A DNA stretch of 64,000 nucleotides from Homarus americanus (taxonomy: Eukaryota; Arthropoda; Malacostraca; Decapoda; Nephropidae), in NCBI RefSeq assembly GCF_018991925.1, contig NW_024732415.1, forward strand, positions 2,570,224-2,634,223, given 5' to 3'. This document shows positions 37,748 to 51,039 of the stretch, in pieces (within the stretch, counting starts at the first letter, position 1; every line of letters begins with the position of its first letter). The notes under the pieces were generated by a model that saw nothing but the letters and a program-made list of their open reading frames with translations, was not told where the DNA came from and did not search any database. Position numbers and translations under genes: made by a program.

Positions 37748-38042
37748 ACCAGAAGATAAGCCCCAGCTTATTTCACCTCAAGATTAACCTCCCAAATTCT
37801 AACCTTACCTAACTGAATCTAATTTAACCGATCTTCATCTAACCCCCCGATAGAAATAGGATGTTTAACCCACTCAATGCAGACATGGATGTGACAGTTG
37901 ACTGGGGAAGTGTCATATATGGAACAGACACCCATTATGTACCAAAACTAACCCACTGAGGGTACGCTTAAAATTTAGATCACCTGCATTGAGTGGGTTG
38001 ATCATGAGGTGAGATAAGTTGAGGGGCTAATCTTCAGGTTAA
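37748..38042. repeat. Fold-back element, copy B, with a nested inverted pair
   Basis: The left arm (AGAAGATAAGCCCC, CTTATTTCACCTCAAGATTA) and right arm (reverse complement GAAGATTAGCCCC, CTTATCTCACCTCATGATCA) pair over about 50 bp. The interior has CTAACCTTACCTAA words, and inside it a perfect 16-bp inverted pair, AACCCACTCAATGCAG at 37867-37882 with CTGCATTGAGTGGGTT at 37984-37999. It ends 125 bp before the first recognised VPS51 exon. Confidence 0.65.
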
Positions 38043-38166
38043 TCAAATGGGTATTTTCAGATTAATGTATACTGGTACTAATTTTTCTTGTTCTTCTAAT
38101 GAACTTGCAGTTTATTGGTAAATATTTTTAACTATATCCCCTGTATTGATCTTTCACTTGTGACAG

Positions 38167-41100
38167 AAGCAAAAAATGAGAGGCGGCGGCGGACAGAGCT
38201 GCTGCAGTTTTATGGCGGGGTATCAAAAGAAGACACTCCATATAACATTAATTCCAAGCACTTCAACCATGACATGTATGTCCAGAAGACCATAAAGGTG
38301 AGACTGGGACAACTTCAGTGTACAGGACTGTATTTGTTTGTAAATTTTTCAAGCTGTGTGATAATGTGGAACATCATCTGTTAACTTAGATATGATACAT
38401 AAGGAAACCCTCATTAGAAAATAAAACCTACTTGTACATTGATCCGCAACAACTAAATAATACAGGTTGTCATTTTTATAGTATAGTATTTTCATATTTT
38501 TATCAGGCTTCATATATTGTGCTGTGTTATGCTGTATCTCATCCTATATGTTCCCAAAACATAAGAAGAGGCTGAAAAAAAGGTTGATGCATGATAAAAT
38601 CATTGATGTTGAGGCATAGACCAGTGAGTGGGGTGAAGGCAGAAGTACTTGTGGCTAAAGACAGAATCATTGTTACACATAGTCTATGAATCCATTGCTC
38701 ACCCTGAGGTGCCTCTTGAATCTAATCATTCTCTTGGGAAGGACTTTATCATGTAAGGCTAATAGTTAACTTACATAGATATTACATCAGTTATTTCACA
38801 TTGATTTTGCATTTTATTTCAATAAAGTTTGCTGATTCTAATTAAACTATACAGGAGAGCAGTTTAAAGCAGCTGCTGGAACATGAGGCACAGATGGTGT
38901 CAGAGATACAAACCCTAGACTCAGATTGTCAGACGCTGGTGTACGACCATTATGACAAGTTCATCGCCGCTGCTGACATTGTTCGCAAGGTAACAACTCT
39001 GATTATCTGCTTTATAAAGGACTGTAATCATACTTATTGTACCTATAAGATGCATCAAGACCACAAATGCGATTTTGTTATACAGTAAAACCTCCATTTT
39101 ACGGACACAATCTCACGGGTATAGTCCGTTATATGGAGGTTTCACATCTGATGGACCTCGATATAATGTACTGCACAGTACTACACTCTCCCATATAGTT
39201 TCACTTTACAGTATAGGAAACATTATCACGATCTTACATAAGCTTTTATCTTATACAGTATTAAGTGAAACACCACAGGTATTTTGAAAGTATAAATACT
39301 GTATTATTAACTATGACTTCTAAGTACAGTACTATTAAGTCCACAGCCAGGAACAGCCTCTGATTCAGAACTGTTTTCATATTACAGAAAAAAATCATCT
39401 GTTAGTTTAGGCACATAAGTTATTGCCAAGTAGTTCAGCTTAGATTGATGTTTATCATTTTTTATTTATTTTTTTTTATTTTTGTAATGTACATGCAGGG
39501 GTGCACACATATTACACTTGTCAATCCATCCATCCAATTTTATTAGAGTAATTGAGAAAAAAATCTGCCAATTATTGTTTAAATTTTAATGACCATTTTG
39601 TATGCATCTTTGGATTATGTGATTAGATTTCCTAGTTATTTAATTGAATTTTGTACCAGTGGAGGCCTTTATGTCTCTCAAACATAACTCTCTTCCCCAC
39701 TTCTCAAGATGAAAGAGGGGTCAGTCAAGATGGAGGCTCAGATCACTCGCCTTCAGGAAAACATGGGAAGAATCACAGCCTCATCCACTAGTATCACCTC
39801 AGCTCTTCAGGTCAGTACTGTTTCTTGCTGCTCTTCCTCACTGGCAATCTTTATACTCAAGGGAAATACTGGGTTAACTTATTACTAATCTTTGTGGCTT
39901 TATTCAGAGCTTATTGAGGTGCCACATTGGGGCAATGACAAAGAAATCCTTGTTACTGTGAAGGATCCCGTAAAGGTAATCCTATTTTTCCTGTAGGATA
40001 TTCTAGGTTGTCTTGAAGATACAATAATCCTTTTTCCTCAAGAGTATGTCATCTCATATAGCTTAAAGTAACACAATATAGGTCAAATTATCAGAAAATC
40101 CCAAAAGAGTGAAATGGATAGATATTGTATACCCATTATAATATTCTCGTGGCTTTTAGGAGCGTCGAGGTCACCTGAGCCGGCTGCTGGGTGTTCACGG
40201 TACACTGAGGAAGCTGGAGTTTCTCTTTCATCTGCCTCAGAAAATTGATGAATGCATTGCTGATAAAAACTTTACTGAAGTAAGTTATGCCACCTACAGT
40301 ACCTGTATTGATTGGTCCAATATTTAAGTATGATATGAGGTTATTTTTATGTTTATACTGATATCAATGAGTTAAGGATGTGTTCTGTGTATATAATTTA
40401 CTAACAGCTCCTTATGAGAGAATTTTAAATATGTTCTGTGTTCATATATATTATTTGTTTCTAGGGTGTTCGTAGCTATGTTGAAACTGCTGAAGTCCTC
40501 CATCGGTACCGCCACATGCCATCTTTCAATGCCATCCATGACGACTGTGAAGCTGCTGTTGGTCGCCTCAATCTGGCCCTTAAGGAACAGCTTGCCCTTA
40601 AAGAGGTCAAGACAATGTTCACTTGTACTTTTATTTTATTTTTTGGGCTGTAAATTTTTTTAATATTAAATTCACACTGTTCCATACATCTCCTTTGCTT
40701 AAACATCACAACTTTGGGTAATTATTTGGTTCTTCTTCTGATTTTGATGTCATTATAAGAGCATATGGAAAAATATATTCGTACTGCATTGGTATCTCTG
40801 TCCTGTATAAAATGTTTCTATTTACTACATTTTAGACTTAATGAAGTGGTAGAATTGCAGTACAGTATATACCGTAGCTTCATAATATGAATATTGAGGT
40901 CAAGTTTGATAAATAATAATTTCCATATTTATACACTAGTTATGGCTCCTGGTGACCTTAAAAATTTAGGTGTGGATCAGTCATACTTCTCCAGTATTTT
41001 GTTTACTTCTCAGCTTATGGTGACTTGGTGGATAATTGCTTCTTTTTTTGCTTGGTAGTTATTCAGTCTTCTCTTACCCATTTCTTTCTTACTTATCTTA

Positions 41101-44100
41101 ATTTTCAGTAAGATTGTCTTAATATGGGTAACTTGCCACTGCAGGGAAGTGCTCGTCATTTGACTGAGTGTGTGGATCTACTTCTTCAACTTGGTGAGCC
41201 AGCTGAGGGACTGTGTGATGACTTCTTGGCCCATGCACGCACTAAGCTGGAGGATGATCTGTCTAACCTCACCAAACTGGCTGAAGCTGCTGTAATATTA
41301 GAGGAGGATGAAGCACTCAGTCAAGGTGCTGGTGAGGAAACTACTGGGCCTGACCATACTAAAGAACAACCTTCACAGGAAGAGACGGGAGAGGAAGCTA
41401 AACTTGAATGCACAACCGTGGTGGGCAATGTTGTGATGTGTTGTCTTGTAGAATACAGTAAATATGTTGTTATATAATTATGGAAGGCCAAGCTTAAAAG
41501 AATAGATTCTTCATATTCATATCATTTTAAAGATGGCAGCAGAAGGTGTGAGAGACATGGAGTTAGGTGATCCCATCATTGATATAGTAAATACAGTAGT
41601 CTAAAAATAATAAAAATTTTATCCTTGATGCACCTGTTCCTCACCATTAAGTTCAGAATGTAGTCAAATTAATAGAGAAATTGTATAAAGGAAATATAGA
41701 TCTAGTTACAGGGCTCACAACATTATGAATTTTGTGTTTTGATTGACGCAGATGGGACAGTTGATATTTAAGGGGATTAAGTGCCAAGGGAAGTAAGGAA
41801 AGCTTAAATGGTACAAGGGATAGAGACAGTTACTAAATAAGAGTGGATTTAGATACCAAATAATTGAAGATAATATTGTATGGGACCACCAGATGGGCGT
41901 CGGTGTGGATTTATCATTGGGATGAACAATCCGAAAAATATGAAACCATTATCTTCATAGTGCAGTATTATGATTTTTCTTGTCTTCATATCCATGGTGA
42001 CTGATGCATCATTTCCACCTATACTATGATATGAACTCTTCTTTCTATACATTTTGTAGAGAGAACATTTAGGAACATGGGTCACACAAATCACTTAGTT
42101 CTACTCCTTAGTTGTAAGCTGGGATGTCATACTTCACTCCAGCACAGTATTTAAAGAATCTGTTGACTCCAGTATAGTTAGGTCTCAGTCTCTTTAGTTG
42201 TGTAGACAACTGCAGTAAAACATATACTATCAGCATAAGATGGTAGTTGTTGACCTGAGACTCATATAAACATTGAAAAGGTCAATTAGAAAAATATTGT
42301 CCTGATGTGGCTGTAGAAAAAAGTGTATTATCCTCAAAACAGACACAAAGATGAAGAGCAGCACCAGAGTCAAGGTTGGTGATGTACTTCCTGTTAATAT
42401 TTTGTCTTATCATTTATCACATCTTCCCTTTGATACTCTCATGTCATTTCTGGATCTCCTTTGTTTTCTCATGTCCAACATGACAAACAGATCTACCATC
42501 AAGTGTGATCCTAGAGAGAGAATCCAAAAGATTTCATAGCCTTGGCTAGGATACTTTATCCTCTATTCTTCTTCGTCTTTTCTCCAATTGTGAAAATTTT
42601 TGTTTGTGCCAAGGTGTGTGTTTTATATGTAGTTAGGAAGACTTTTGTATACTATATATACATGAAATTAACATTTTTAGTTCAATAATGGTGTTACTTT
42701 ATGACAGGACATTCTAGAGTTTGTGGACATCTGCCATGAAACCTTCGTGGGGAACCTGTGGTTGGTCATCTCTTCATACAAGGAAATGTTTCTCAGAAGC
42801 CCAGAGGAGGGAGGGAGGTGAGTTTATCCCAGGAATTAGATTAACTAGACTAATTTTAATGTATACTGTACTGTACTTTTTTGGGGAAGGAGATACAGTA
42901 TAAAAATATGGGATGAAATTTGCTTTCTATTTTGTGTTGTGGTAACAATGCCGAGGAACTTTACAATTTTATCCCTGTGGTTTAGCAGGTCCTCCAGTGT
43001 TGCTCTGGAGAAACTACGGGTGTTTGTGGCAGGGCTGGTCGAGCAGTACGTGGCTGTGGTGGGGGTGCGGGTAACTGCCGAGCCCGACACTGCACATTAT
43101 GCTCCCCTCACCACCGCCCTTGATAAGTTTCACCGACGTCTTCATGCCATCACGCAACTCCTGCCAAACACAAACTTTGGGGAGTGAGTGTTTTTGATTG
43201 TCCTTTTATTTTTAGGAAGTGTAGTGTAAACAAGGTATGTGAAGGAGTGTCTACTTGATGATCAGTTGAAAAAGTATACTGTACAGTATTGATTGACAAG
43301 TAATTATATGAACGCTTCTTCTATCAAGTCATTTCTACGTGTTTATAAAGCAATTTAATGCAGGCAAGATATATGTGTTTATTCTTTTATTTATACATAA
43401 CATATCTGCTGTACATACAATACAGGTATTGATATACTGTACTATACTGTATACTGTATTTCATAAGTTCTGATGTTTTTCATTAGATTTCATGAACAAA
43501 GAGACGCTGTATAATATCTTTTACTTTTAGCTGCTTCACCACTGATCGGCTCATTGGCCGCTTGGGCGATCGGGCACATCTCTGTTATGCACTGTTGGCA
43601 AGTACTGGGCATGCACTGGCTGCTTGTCCTTCCGCTGAAGATATATAATATGCCTAATACTAAAAAAAATTTTTTAATCTTACAGTGCAGCTCTGAGTCT
43701 TGTGATTGAAGCTGGGCTGGCAAGATGTCAGTCATCATTGTCTGCTCTCAAAGTTGAATTAGCATTTAGTCTGGGGGATGTACGTCATGCTCTGGCTGCC
43801 CCTAGACATTTGACTCAAGATGGCACTGAGTCAACACACCGTCAACTAAACGAACACCTCACACGTCTCGTTGCTGCCACTGCCGCTTCCATCAAAGAGC
43901 GCGTCACAGCTTTACAGGTTAATTTTTTAATTTTTCTTATATGTCATGCTGAGGCATTTATGTGTTGCAGAACCACTCGAGTGTTCATGATTTTATCACC
44001 AGCAAGTGACCTGTGGGAATACAACCACTATATACCCTGTCTGCACGCACCATGCATAGAGGGCAATAGGGCTCAGGGATCAAATGTGGACCATTAATAA

Positions 44101-47100
44101 GCACAAGTCTCTTAGACACCAAGGCATATCAGTCTGGTCTTAACAGTTGATAAAAATGACTGTGGACTTGATTATCTCAGATAACCAATTAGTAGCTAAG
44201 TGGAGAGATGTTTATCAAGTCTTGAGGTTCGACTAATGAGACAAAATGTAGTTCCTTTTGGATTGAGTGATTTAATTATTTCCAATCACTTAACCCATCT
44301 AGACCAAGGGCTGTATAGTACAAGGAAACACTTTTAAGATAAAAAAATAAATGGTGTAAAGAACACTTAGATGCACATTCAATTAGATATGCAGTAGAAT
44401 ATAGGCATCCCCTGTTAGTAGCATGGCACCAGGCTGGGAAATGTGAGATTTGCTGTATGATTTCATAATTTTGCAGGATTCAGGTCAAGTGAATAAGTTA
44501 AAGGTTCCTCCTGGTGTGTCTGATGACTCCCTCTCTTTTGAGGCAACCACTAGATTAAGGTGGGTGTCAGCTTCATAACTTTAGTTTGACTGAGTGATTT
44601 GCTGTTTACAGTACTTCACTTATCCAATTAAGACAATGACCCTGTCTCAAATGTAGAGGGCCATGGACAAAACAGGCTTTGTCCTCAAGTTGTTCAGACT
44701 GGGAGTCTCGCAGGTTACTGACTTTTCCTTAAGGGTACAAAACTGGATTTCATACTTCTGTCCTTTGTACATTCTTAATATCATTAGTTTATTTAGTTGT
44801 AGCATCCACAATAGGATCTCTAGTTTGTGTAATAAACTTTTGAATTTTTTAAAGAATCTTCCTGAAACTTGGCAGACTTACTGTTCATAGATTAAAGATG
44901 TCCTTTGAATTTTATTTTTCACTTACACAAATAATGTGATTTTATCATAGTTAAGACAATTATGTAGGACAATCTAATCCTTTTTTACTCCATAGTGTGT
45001 GGAGGACTTCTCTAAAATATAATATTTTCTGTATTCCTCTAGGCCTTCACACAGCCCAAGCATACATTTGCCGTGCGTGCCGAGTTTCGCCGTCGGTTTT
45101 GTCGTGAGCTGGTGCGAGAGGGAGTTGTAGTTGCCTTCTTCTTACACATCACAGACACCATGTTACAGTTTTGTCACAAGAAGGACAAAGATCCAGTTCT
45201 ACTGCTGCTCCTCTCTCGAATGTGTCTTGACCTCCACACCTCCACTGTTCATTACCTGGTGTGTGTCTACTGTGGACGTCTTCTTATCCTGCAGTATTTG
45301 TCACCCAGACTCCATTTTATCCCAGAGAATTAGATTTTCACTTTTTTTTTTATCATGATGTGGTTCAGGATCATTTGAGAGATTCTGTTTTTAACAAGGA
45401 TTGATTTACTGACACATTTCAATCAATTTCTCCAACCTTTAATTAATTGTAATCAAAAGTGAGAGAAGAGTGATGATAATAAGTAAGAATATTATCCAGA
45501 GATATAGATAGTATTACTTTTATTTTGATTAATGTGGATCACTTTCACCAGCTAAGTCACTGTGATGAGCAGCTGCAGTTAGAGGACAAGACAGGCCTGA
45601 CACAGCTGCACACCATCACAGATGGAATGAGAGAGGCAGGACAGAAACTCCTGAATCATTATGTGCACACCCAGGGTGCCTCCATCAGTCAGGTGTGTTT
45701 GTGTTAATATTCTCTCCATCATGTCTTGGCTGACATAACTCTTCATCCTTACAGATAAGGAGAGGATAACAAGTAGGTTATGTGATGTAGACTAAAAGTA
45801 CCACTTCACTCTGATGCAGGCAGACCAAATGGTGATATGATGATATAGGATGGCCTGCTTTTGTCCTGTACCATCTTCTATAGGAGGTGTTGCTTCTCAA
45901 TCTCCTCTCCCTCCATGAAGGAGGGACTGTACACACACTGTAAACTATACATACACCCTATACACACTAGTCTACAGTAGGCATACACTGTCCACTCTGC
46001 TATGTAAAGTACTGTACATACAGAACTTTCACACTTACTGAATGTACAGTACTGTACATTACTGTATATAAAATTGTTTTCACTTTTTACATCTTAAGCC
46101 TACTTTTATGGTATTCTTGGCTGATTATATGCTAGTACTTTAATGTACAGAACTGTACTCTGTACTGCACAACACAGATTAAGCAAAAAACAGCAGTGAG
46201 CGAGCAAACAAGCTTGTACAATGGCAGCAACATTGGTGCGAGAGTGTGAGGGGATAGGGTGCGAGATACATTGACCAATCATAGGCATCCCATGCAGTCA
46301 CATGACAGTAGTGGCCAATTGGAACCCATGAGTACTCTGAGCCTACCCACTCATGTGCCCGGCACACATCCCCGCAATCTCTTGGAAATTAGTGTGAATG
46401 CCCAGAACGGAGAAATTTTCTTGGAATTTTCTGAAAATGCACATGCTGTAACCCTCGGAAATTCCTTTGAATACTTGGAATAGAGAGATTAGTCATAGAA
46501 TTTCTTGGAATCTTCAAAAAATGTTTCCAGCTATTGGATAGGTCCAGGGATTGAAGATTCCGGCTAACGGAGAGATTACTACAGTATATTAGTGGTGTTG
46601 TCTTTATCCTAATATTTAGCTTATTGTGTACGAATGACAAGATTAAACCTCTGTGTCATAGATGTGAATTAACACCCTTTATTTTTAAATGGGATTTATA
46701 TAGGTTTGAGATATACTTTATAAACAGATAAATGGACAGCCAAATGAATAATAAAATACAGTATATGGATAGTCATATATTAGTTATAACAGATCAGAAG
46801 TGACCAATATTTTGCTCTGGAATCATTAATATATACAGGGTATTTGCTTAAATTCTCATTTTGAATGAAAAAAACTTGCATTTGTCATTTAGGCATTTAT
46901 TTTTTCCTTACCGGGAGCATACCTTATCTATTGATGTGCATTATATGAATGTGATTTATGAAGGGCAGAACATCAAATAAAATACAAGTCCGTGTCTTAA
47001 AGGTGAAGATAACAGCTGAAGTGTAAAGATCAGTTGCCAGCTGACATAAATTCCTGTAATAATCTTGTTTCATTTGCTTCTTTCACATGGTTCAACATGT

Positions 47101-49037
47101 TTTGGACTCGTTTCTTCATTCTAATATAAAACTTTTGAATTTTGTGCACTCACCAATCTGTGCATTTCTGTTTTATGAAAAATATTGCTCCCATTATTCC
47201 TCTTGGATGGAAAGTTATAGTACAGTACTTTACTTTGTGTTTGTATGAGTTGATCAATCTCCTTTCTATTTATTTTTGGGTGACATACATTAATTTCCTT
47301 TACTGTGGTTTAGTAACTCTGGCCACTGGTTAAATGTCACTGTCAAAGGGGGTGGGGGTTGAGAGCCTACATTGTACAGTACCACTGTAGGTGTCACTTG
47401 TGTTTTATGTTTTGTGCAGATGTTACGTCGTAGTGTAGAGCTGAAGGATTGGCTAGGTTGTGGGGAGCCTCGCAGCGTACGCAGGGTTATGAGAACCGTT
47501 CTGGATGAAATCTGTACCATGGACACTCAGGTAAGTCTTGTTTACACTCAAAGATTTGTGAAAGATCTTCACTTTGGTGTATGTAGTACAGTACTGTACT
47601 TGACTCATTTAGTATATAAATGAATTTATATTTGGACAGTATTTCAGAAATCTTAAAAATTACTTAGTAACCATAAGACTTTGGCCACCATTTGTAAGTG
47701 AGGGGAGTTTCTTGAGAAGCTAAGTTTGCTAGCTTTACCACATTGAGTTGGCAACTGTTCAAACTCAGTGTGTCATCTTGAACTTTTCTGGTGAAGAATA
47801 ATAATACTGTACATTGGAAATTGATTTTGTTATTGGGAGAACAAACAGCAGAGGTTAAAACATTTTTTTCAAAATACCTGTACAACTGAATCTTCTATAC
47901 ATTTTCAGGTTGGGGCACTTTATGAAGAAGGAAATCGTAGAGACAGATCTTCAGATTCCTCTCGCCGTACCTTCCACAGGTAGGGACTCGCTCCATTGTT
48001 CAAATTTTCCTTAGATTTTGTTGTTTTGGAAATATTCTTATGTATACAGGATGGAAAAAATCTTGAAATATGCTGGTTTTCATTTGATTTTATCTTCTGT
48101 ATTGTTAATTTACTGTTAATTACATTTGAAACACAGGGACATCTCATAATTTTCTCAAAGAGTTACTTATTTTGCACATAGTAACTTCATAACTGTTTGT
48201 CTTATTCACCAGTGTTGGTGCATCCCGGGGAGGAGCTGGTGGTCGTTCAGCTTGGTCATCTTACACCCCAAGCCAGCTGGACAATAGCTTGGTTGCAAAC
48301 CTCAACAAACTCTGGTCTGAGCGCATTGAAATATTTGCTCCTGTAGAATTCACCAGGGTCTCAATTTTAACTGGAATTGTCAAAATCAGTCTTAAGGTAA
48401 ACATATCTTACTTGTGTGTATCATATGTTAAGAGTCGCTGAAGTTATAATATTCTTCTTGCATTTCAACAGCTAAGGTTTCTAAGCATGTAGAAAGGTTA
48501 GTTATTACACTAGTCCATCAACAATTACAAATTGTGATGGATAGAACTTGCTGCTTAGAGTCACACATCCTTAATCATCTCATTTCATATACTGTATCCT
48601 TGTAATATTGACATCACACCTCTTGTTATTTACTGCCTGTTACCTCGTCTTTTTATCCATCACTTACTAATGTTTTGCAGGGAAATGTGAGCCTCTTGTG
48701 AATTATTATGATGGCTTCATGCTTTCTAATATATTACTGACACCATTTTAAGAATATGTAGTGCTACCTGAGCAGTATACAGTATATCATAAATGATATA
48801 TGTCTTTCCCTCCAGACTCTGCTTGAGAGTGTGCGACTACGAACCTTCAGCAGGTTTGGCCTACAGCAAGTCCAGGTGGATGCCCACTACCTGCGGACGT
48901 ATCTCTGGTCCTATGTGGCCGACGAACACGTTTTAAACGTCTTGCTGGATGAAGTTGTGACATCAGCAAGTGTGCGGTGTTGTGACCCAGAGTTAATGGA
49001 ACAAAGAGTGGTGGAATTCATCTGTGATCAGAGTTGA
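38167..49037 (+). CDS. VPS51: VPS51 (GARP/EARP tethering complex subunit), 15 exons, 5' exon missing
   Basis: Exons: 38167-38297, 38855-38989, 39709-39810, 40160-40279, 40465-40605, 41145-41417 (end uncertain), 42708-42817, 42989-43183, 43686-43917, 45043-45258, 45552-45692, 47420-47530, 47909-47979, 48213-48396, 48816-49037 (TGA). All are GT-AG with matching phases; about 794 codons versus about 780 in vertebrates. Similarity is collinear throughout: [33 protein letters not shown] (Vps51/Vps67 N-terminal domain), [101 protein letters not shown] and [13 protein letters not shown]. Family role: with VPS52/53/54 (or VPS50) it tethers endosome-derived vesicles at the trans-Golgi or recycling endosomes and contacts syntaxin-6-type SNAREs. 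The first exon begins in phase 1, so a short upstream exon with the start codon was not found. An in-frame ATG at 38115 is unlikely, being upstream of a good acceptor. Confidence 0.95.
39083..39142. repeat. Short hairpin resembling a pogo/Tigger terminus in a VPS51 intron
   Basis: TA then CAGTAAAACCTCCATTTTAC at 39083. AAACCTCCATTTTACGGAC (39088-39106) is the inverted complement, with two mismatches, of GTCCGTTATATGGAGGTTT (39124-39142). Solo-terminus-like; no partner end was identified. Confidence 0.6.
41533..41586 (+). other. Possible optional 54-nt VPS51 micro-exon
   Basis: TTTTAAAG|ATGGCAGCAGAAGG...GATATA|GTAAAT is open in phase 0 and would insert [18 protein letters not shown] between exon 6 and the DILEFVD exon. 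Splice sites are mediocre and this part of VPS51 is poorly conserved, so it is only a candidate. Confidence 0.2.
43539..43648 (-). mobile_element. LINE 3'-end fragment in a VPS51 intron
   Basis: CCACTGATCGGCTCATTGGC, CGCTTGGGCGATCGG and GCACTGTTGGCAAGTACTGG match the 3' ends of the LINE copies at 33.29 and 33.71 kb. About 110 bp only. Confidence 0.7.
44477..44559 (+). other. Cryptic (poison-type) exon candidate in VPS51
   Basis: ATTTTGCAG|GATTCAGG...AGATTAAG|GTGGGT gives an open 83-nt exon ([18 protein letters not shown]...) between exons 43686-43917 and 45043-45258. Its length is not a multiple of three, and inclusion would bring a TAG early in the next exon. Direct joining of the flanking exons matches the family, so it is not constitutive. 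Confidence 0.2.
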
Positions 49038-49182
49038 TTACATCAGCCAGTGTCAGATTTGGTCACTATGAAAGTTACTGGGCTTAAGTTGAACAAATAC
49101 GGTATAGCATTCTATTTTAGCACATTGTCCTCCATATAATTTATCCTTTTTCTTGTTATCTATTACAACTAAAAGAAGTATT

Positions 49183-49188
49183 AATAAA
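49183..49188 (+). promoter_or_regulatory. Candidate polyadenylation signal of VPS51
   Basis: AATAAA about 146 bases after the VPS51 stop codon. Confidence 0.5.
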
Positions 49189-49348
49189 TATATCGGCAAA
49201 ATGTTGTTTTAATGAAATTCAAGAATTTATCTCCTATTGTCATATACATTTGTACATTTACAATTTTGAATAGTCTTCTGAAGGACAGTGTAGTACTTGA
49301 TGCTCCAGAAATAATATATGACCCAGAATAGAAAGGAAGACAGAAGCT

Positions 49349-50062
49349 AATGACACACAAACAATGGTAATGGCACACAAACAAGGGTAATGATACAAAC
49401 AAGGGTAATGATACAAACAAGGGTAATGACACAAACAAGGGTAATGATACAAACAAGGGTAATGATACAAACAAGGGTAATGATACAAACAAGGGTAATG
49501 GCACACAAACTAGGGTAATGATACAAACAAGGATAATGACACAAACAAGGGTAATGATACAAACAAGGGTAATGACACAAACAAGGGTAATGATACAAAC
49601 AAGGGTAATGACACAAACAAGGGTAATGATACAAACAAGGGTAATGACACAAACAAGGGTAATGATACAAACAAGGGTAATGATACAAACAAGGGTAATG
49701 ACACAAACAAGGGTAATGATACAAACAAGGGTAATGACACAAACAAGGATAATGACACAAACAAGGGTAATGATACAAACAAGGGTAATGACACAAACAA
49801 GGATAATGACACAAACAAGGGTAATGATACAAACAAGGGTAATGACACACAAACAAGGGTAATGACAAACAAGGATAATGATACAAACAAGGGTAATGAC
49901 ACACAAACAAGGGTAATGACAAACAAGGATTATGACAAACAAACAAGGGTAATGACAGACAAGGATTATGACACAAACAAGGATTATGACACAAATAAGG
50001 GTAATGACAAACAAGGATTATGACACACAAACAAGGGTAATGACAAACAAGGATTATGACAC
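49349..50062. repeat. 18-bp minisatellite (GGTAATGAYACAAACAAG)n
   Basis: About 38 tandem copies alternate mainly between GATACAAACAAG and GACACAAACAAG variants. Toward the right end, units degrade to CAAGGATTATGACA forms. Because 18 is a multiple of three, every frame stays open on both strands; the apparent proteins are artefacts. Confidence 0.95.
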
Positions 50063-50103
50063 AAGTGGATAACAAAAGAACACCCTGAGTGATTTTAAGG
50101 TGG

Positions 50104-51031
50104 TGTTAGAGACCAAAATGCTGTGTTGGAGGTTTTAAGGGAGGTGTTGGAGACTAAGGAAGTGTTGGAGACTTTAAGGGAGGCGTTGGAGACTTTAAGG
50201 AGGCGTTGGAGACTATAAGGAGGCGTTGGAGACTTTAAGGGAGGTGTTGGAGATTTAAAGGAGGTGTTGGAGACTTTAAGGGAAGTGTCGGAGACTTTAA
50301 GGAGGCGTTGGAGACTTTAAGGGAGGTGTTGGAGACTTTAGGGAGGCGTTGGAGACTTTAAGGAAGTGTTGCGGAGACTATAAGGGAGGCATTGGAGACT
50401 ATAAGGAGGCGTTGGGAGACTTTAAGGGAGGTGTTGGAGACTTTAGGGAAGTGTTGGAGATTTAAAGGAGGGTGTTGGAACTCTAAGGGAGGTGTCGGAG
50501 ACTTTAAGAGGCGTTGGAGACTTTGGGGAGGGTGTTGGAGACTTTAAGGAGGAGTTGGAGACTTTAAGGAAGTGGTGGAGACTTTAAGAAGGGAGGTGTT
50601 GGGAGATTTTAAAGGGAGGCGTTGGAGGCTTTAAAGGGAGGTGTTGGAGACTTAAAGGGAGGTGTTGGAGGGAGTTTAGGAGGCGCGTTGGAGACTTTAA
50701 GGGAGGTGTTGGAGACTTTAAGGGAGGCGATTGGAGGCTGGGAAGTGGTGGAGACTTTAAGGGAGGTGTTGGAGATTTTTAAGGAAGGTGTTGGAGAGTT
50801 TAAGGGAGGTGTTGGAGATTTTAAGGGAGGTGTTGGAGATTTTAAAGGAGGTGTAGGAGACTTTAAGGGAGGTGGTGGAGACTTTAAGGGAGGTGTTGGA
50901 GATTTTAAGGAAGGTGTTGGAGATTTTAAGGGAGGTGTAGGAGACTTTAAGGAAGGTGTTGGAGATTTTAAGGGAGGTGGTGGAGACTTTAAGGGAGGTG
51001 TAGGAGACTTTAAGGGAGGTGGTGGAGACTG
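50104..51031. repeat. 21-bp minisatellite (GGAGGTGTTGGAGACTTTAAG)n
   Basis: About 43 copies with indels in the first half and near-perfect 21-bp phase from about 50750 to 51031. The in-phase part gives a plus-strand frame repeating GGVGDFK (50622-51095). It lacks a promoter or splice context, so I treat it as non-coding. Confidence 0.95.
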
Positions 51032-51039
51032 TCTAGGTC

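Noticed and set aside
38115..38166. In-frame ATG upstream of the first VPS51 exon as the true start
   Set aside because: It precedes a good acceptor (TTGTGACAG), and the peptide MVNIFNYIPCIDLS is unlike any VPS51 N-terminus.
49181..50075. 277- and 242-codon frames repeating VITLVC and HYPCL
   Set aside because: Translation of an 18-bp minisatellite whose unit length keeps all frames open.
49349..51031. CRISPR-like array
   Set aside because: Direct tandem units without unique spacers, in a eukaryotic genome; no cas genes.
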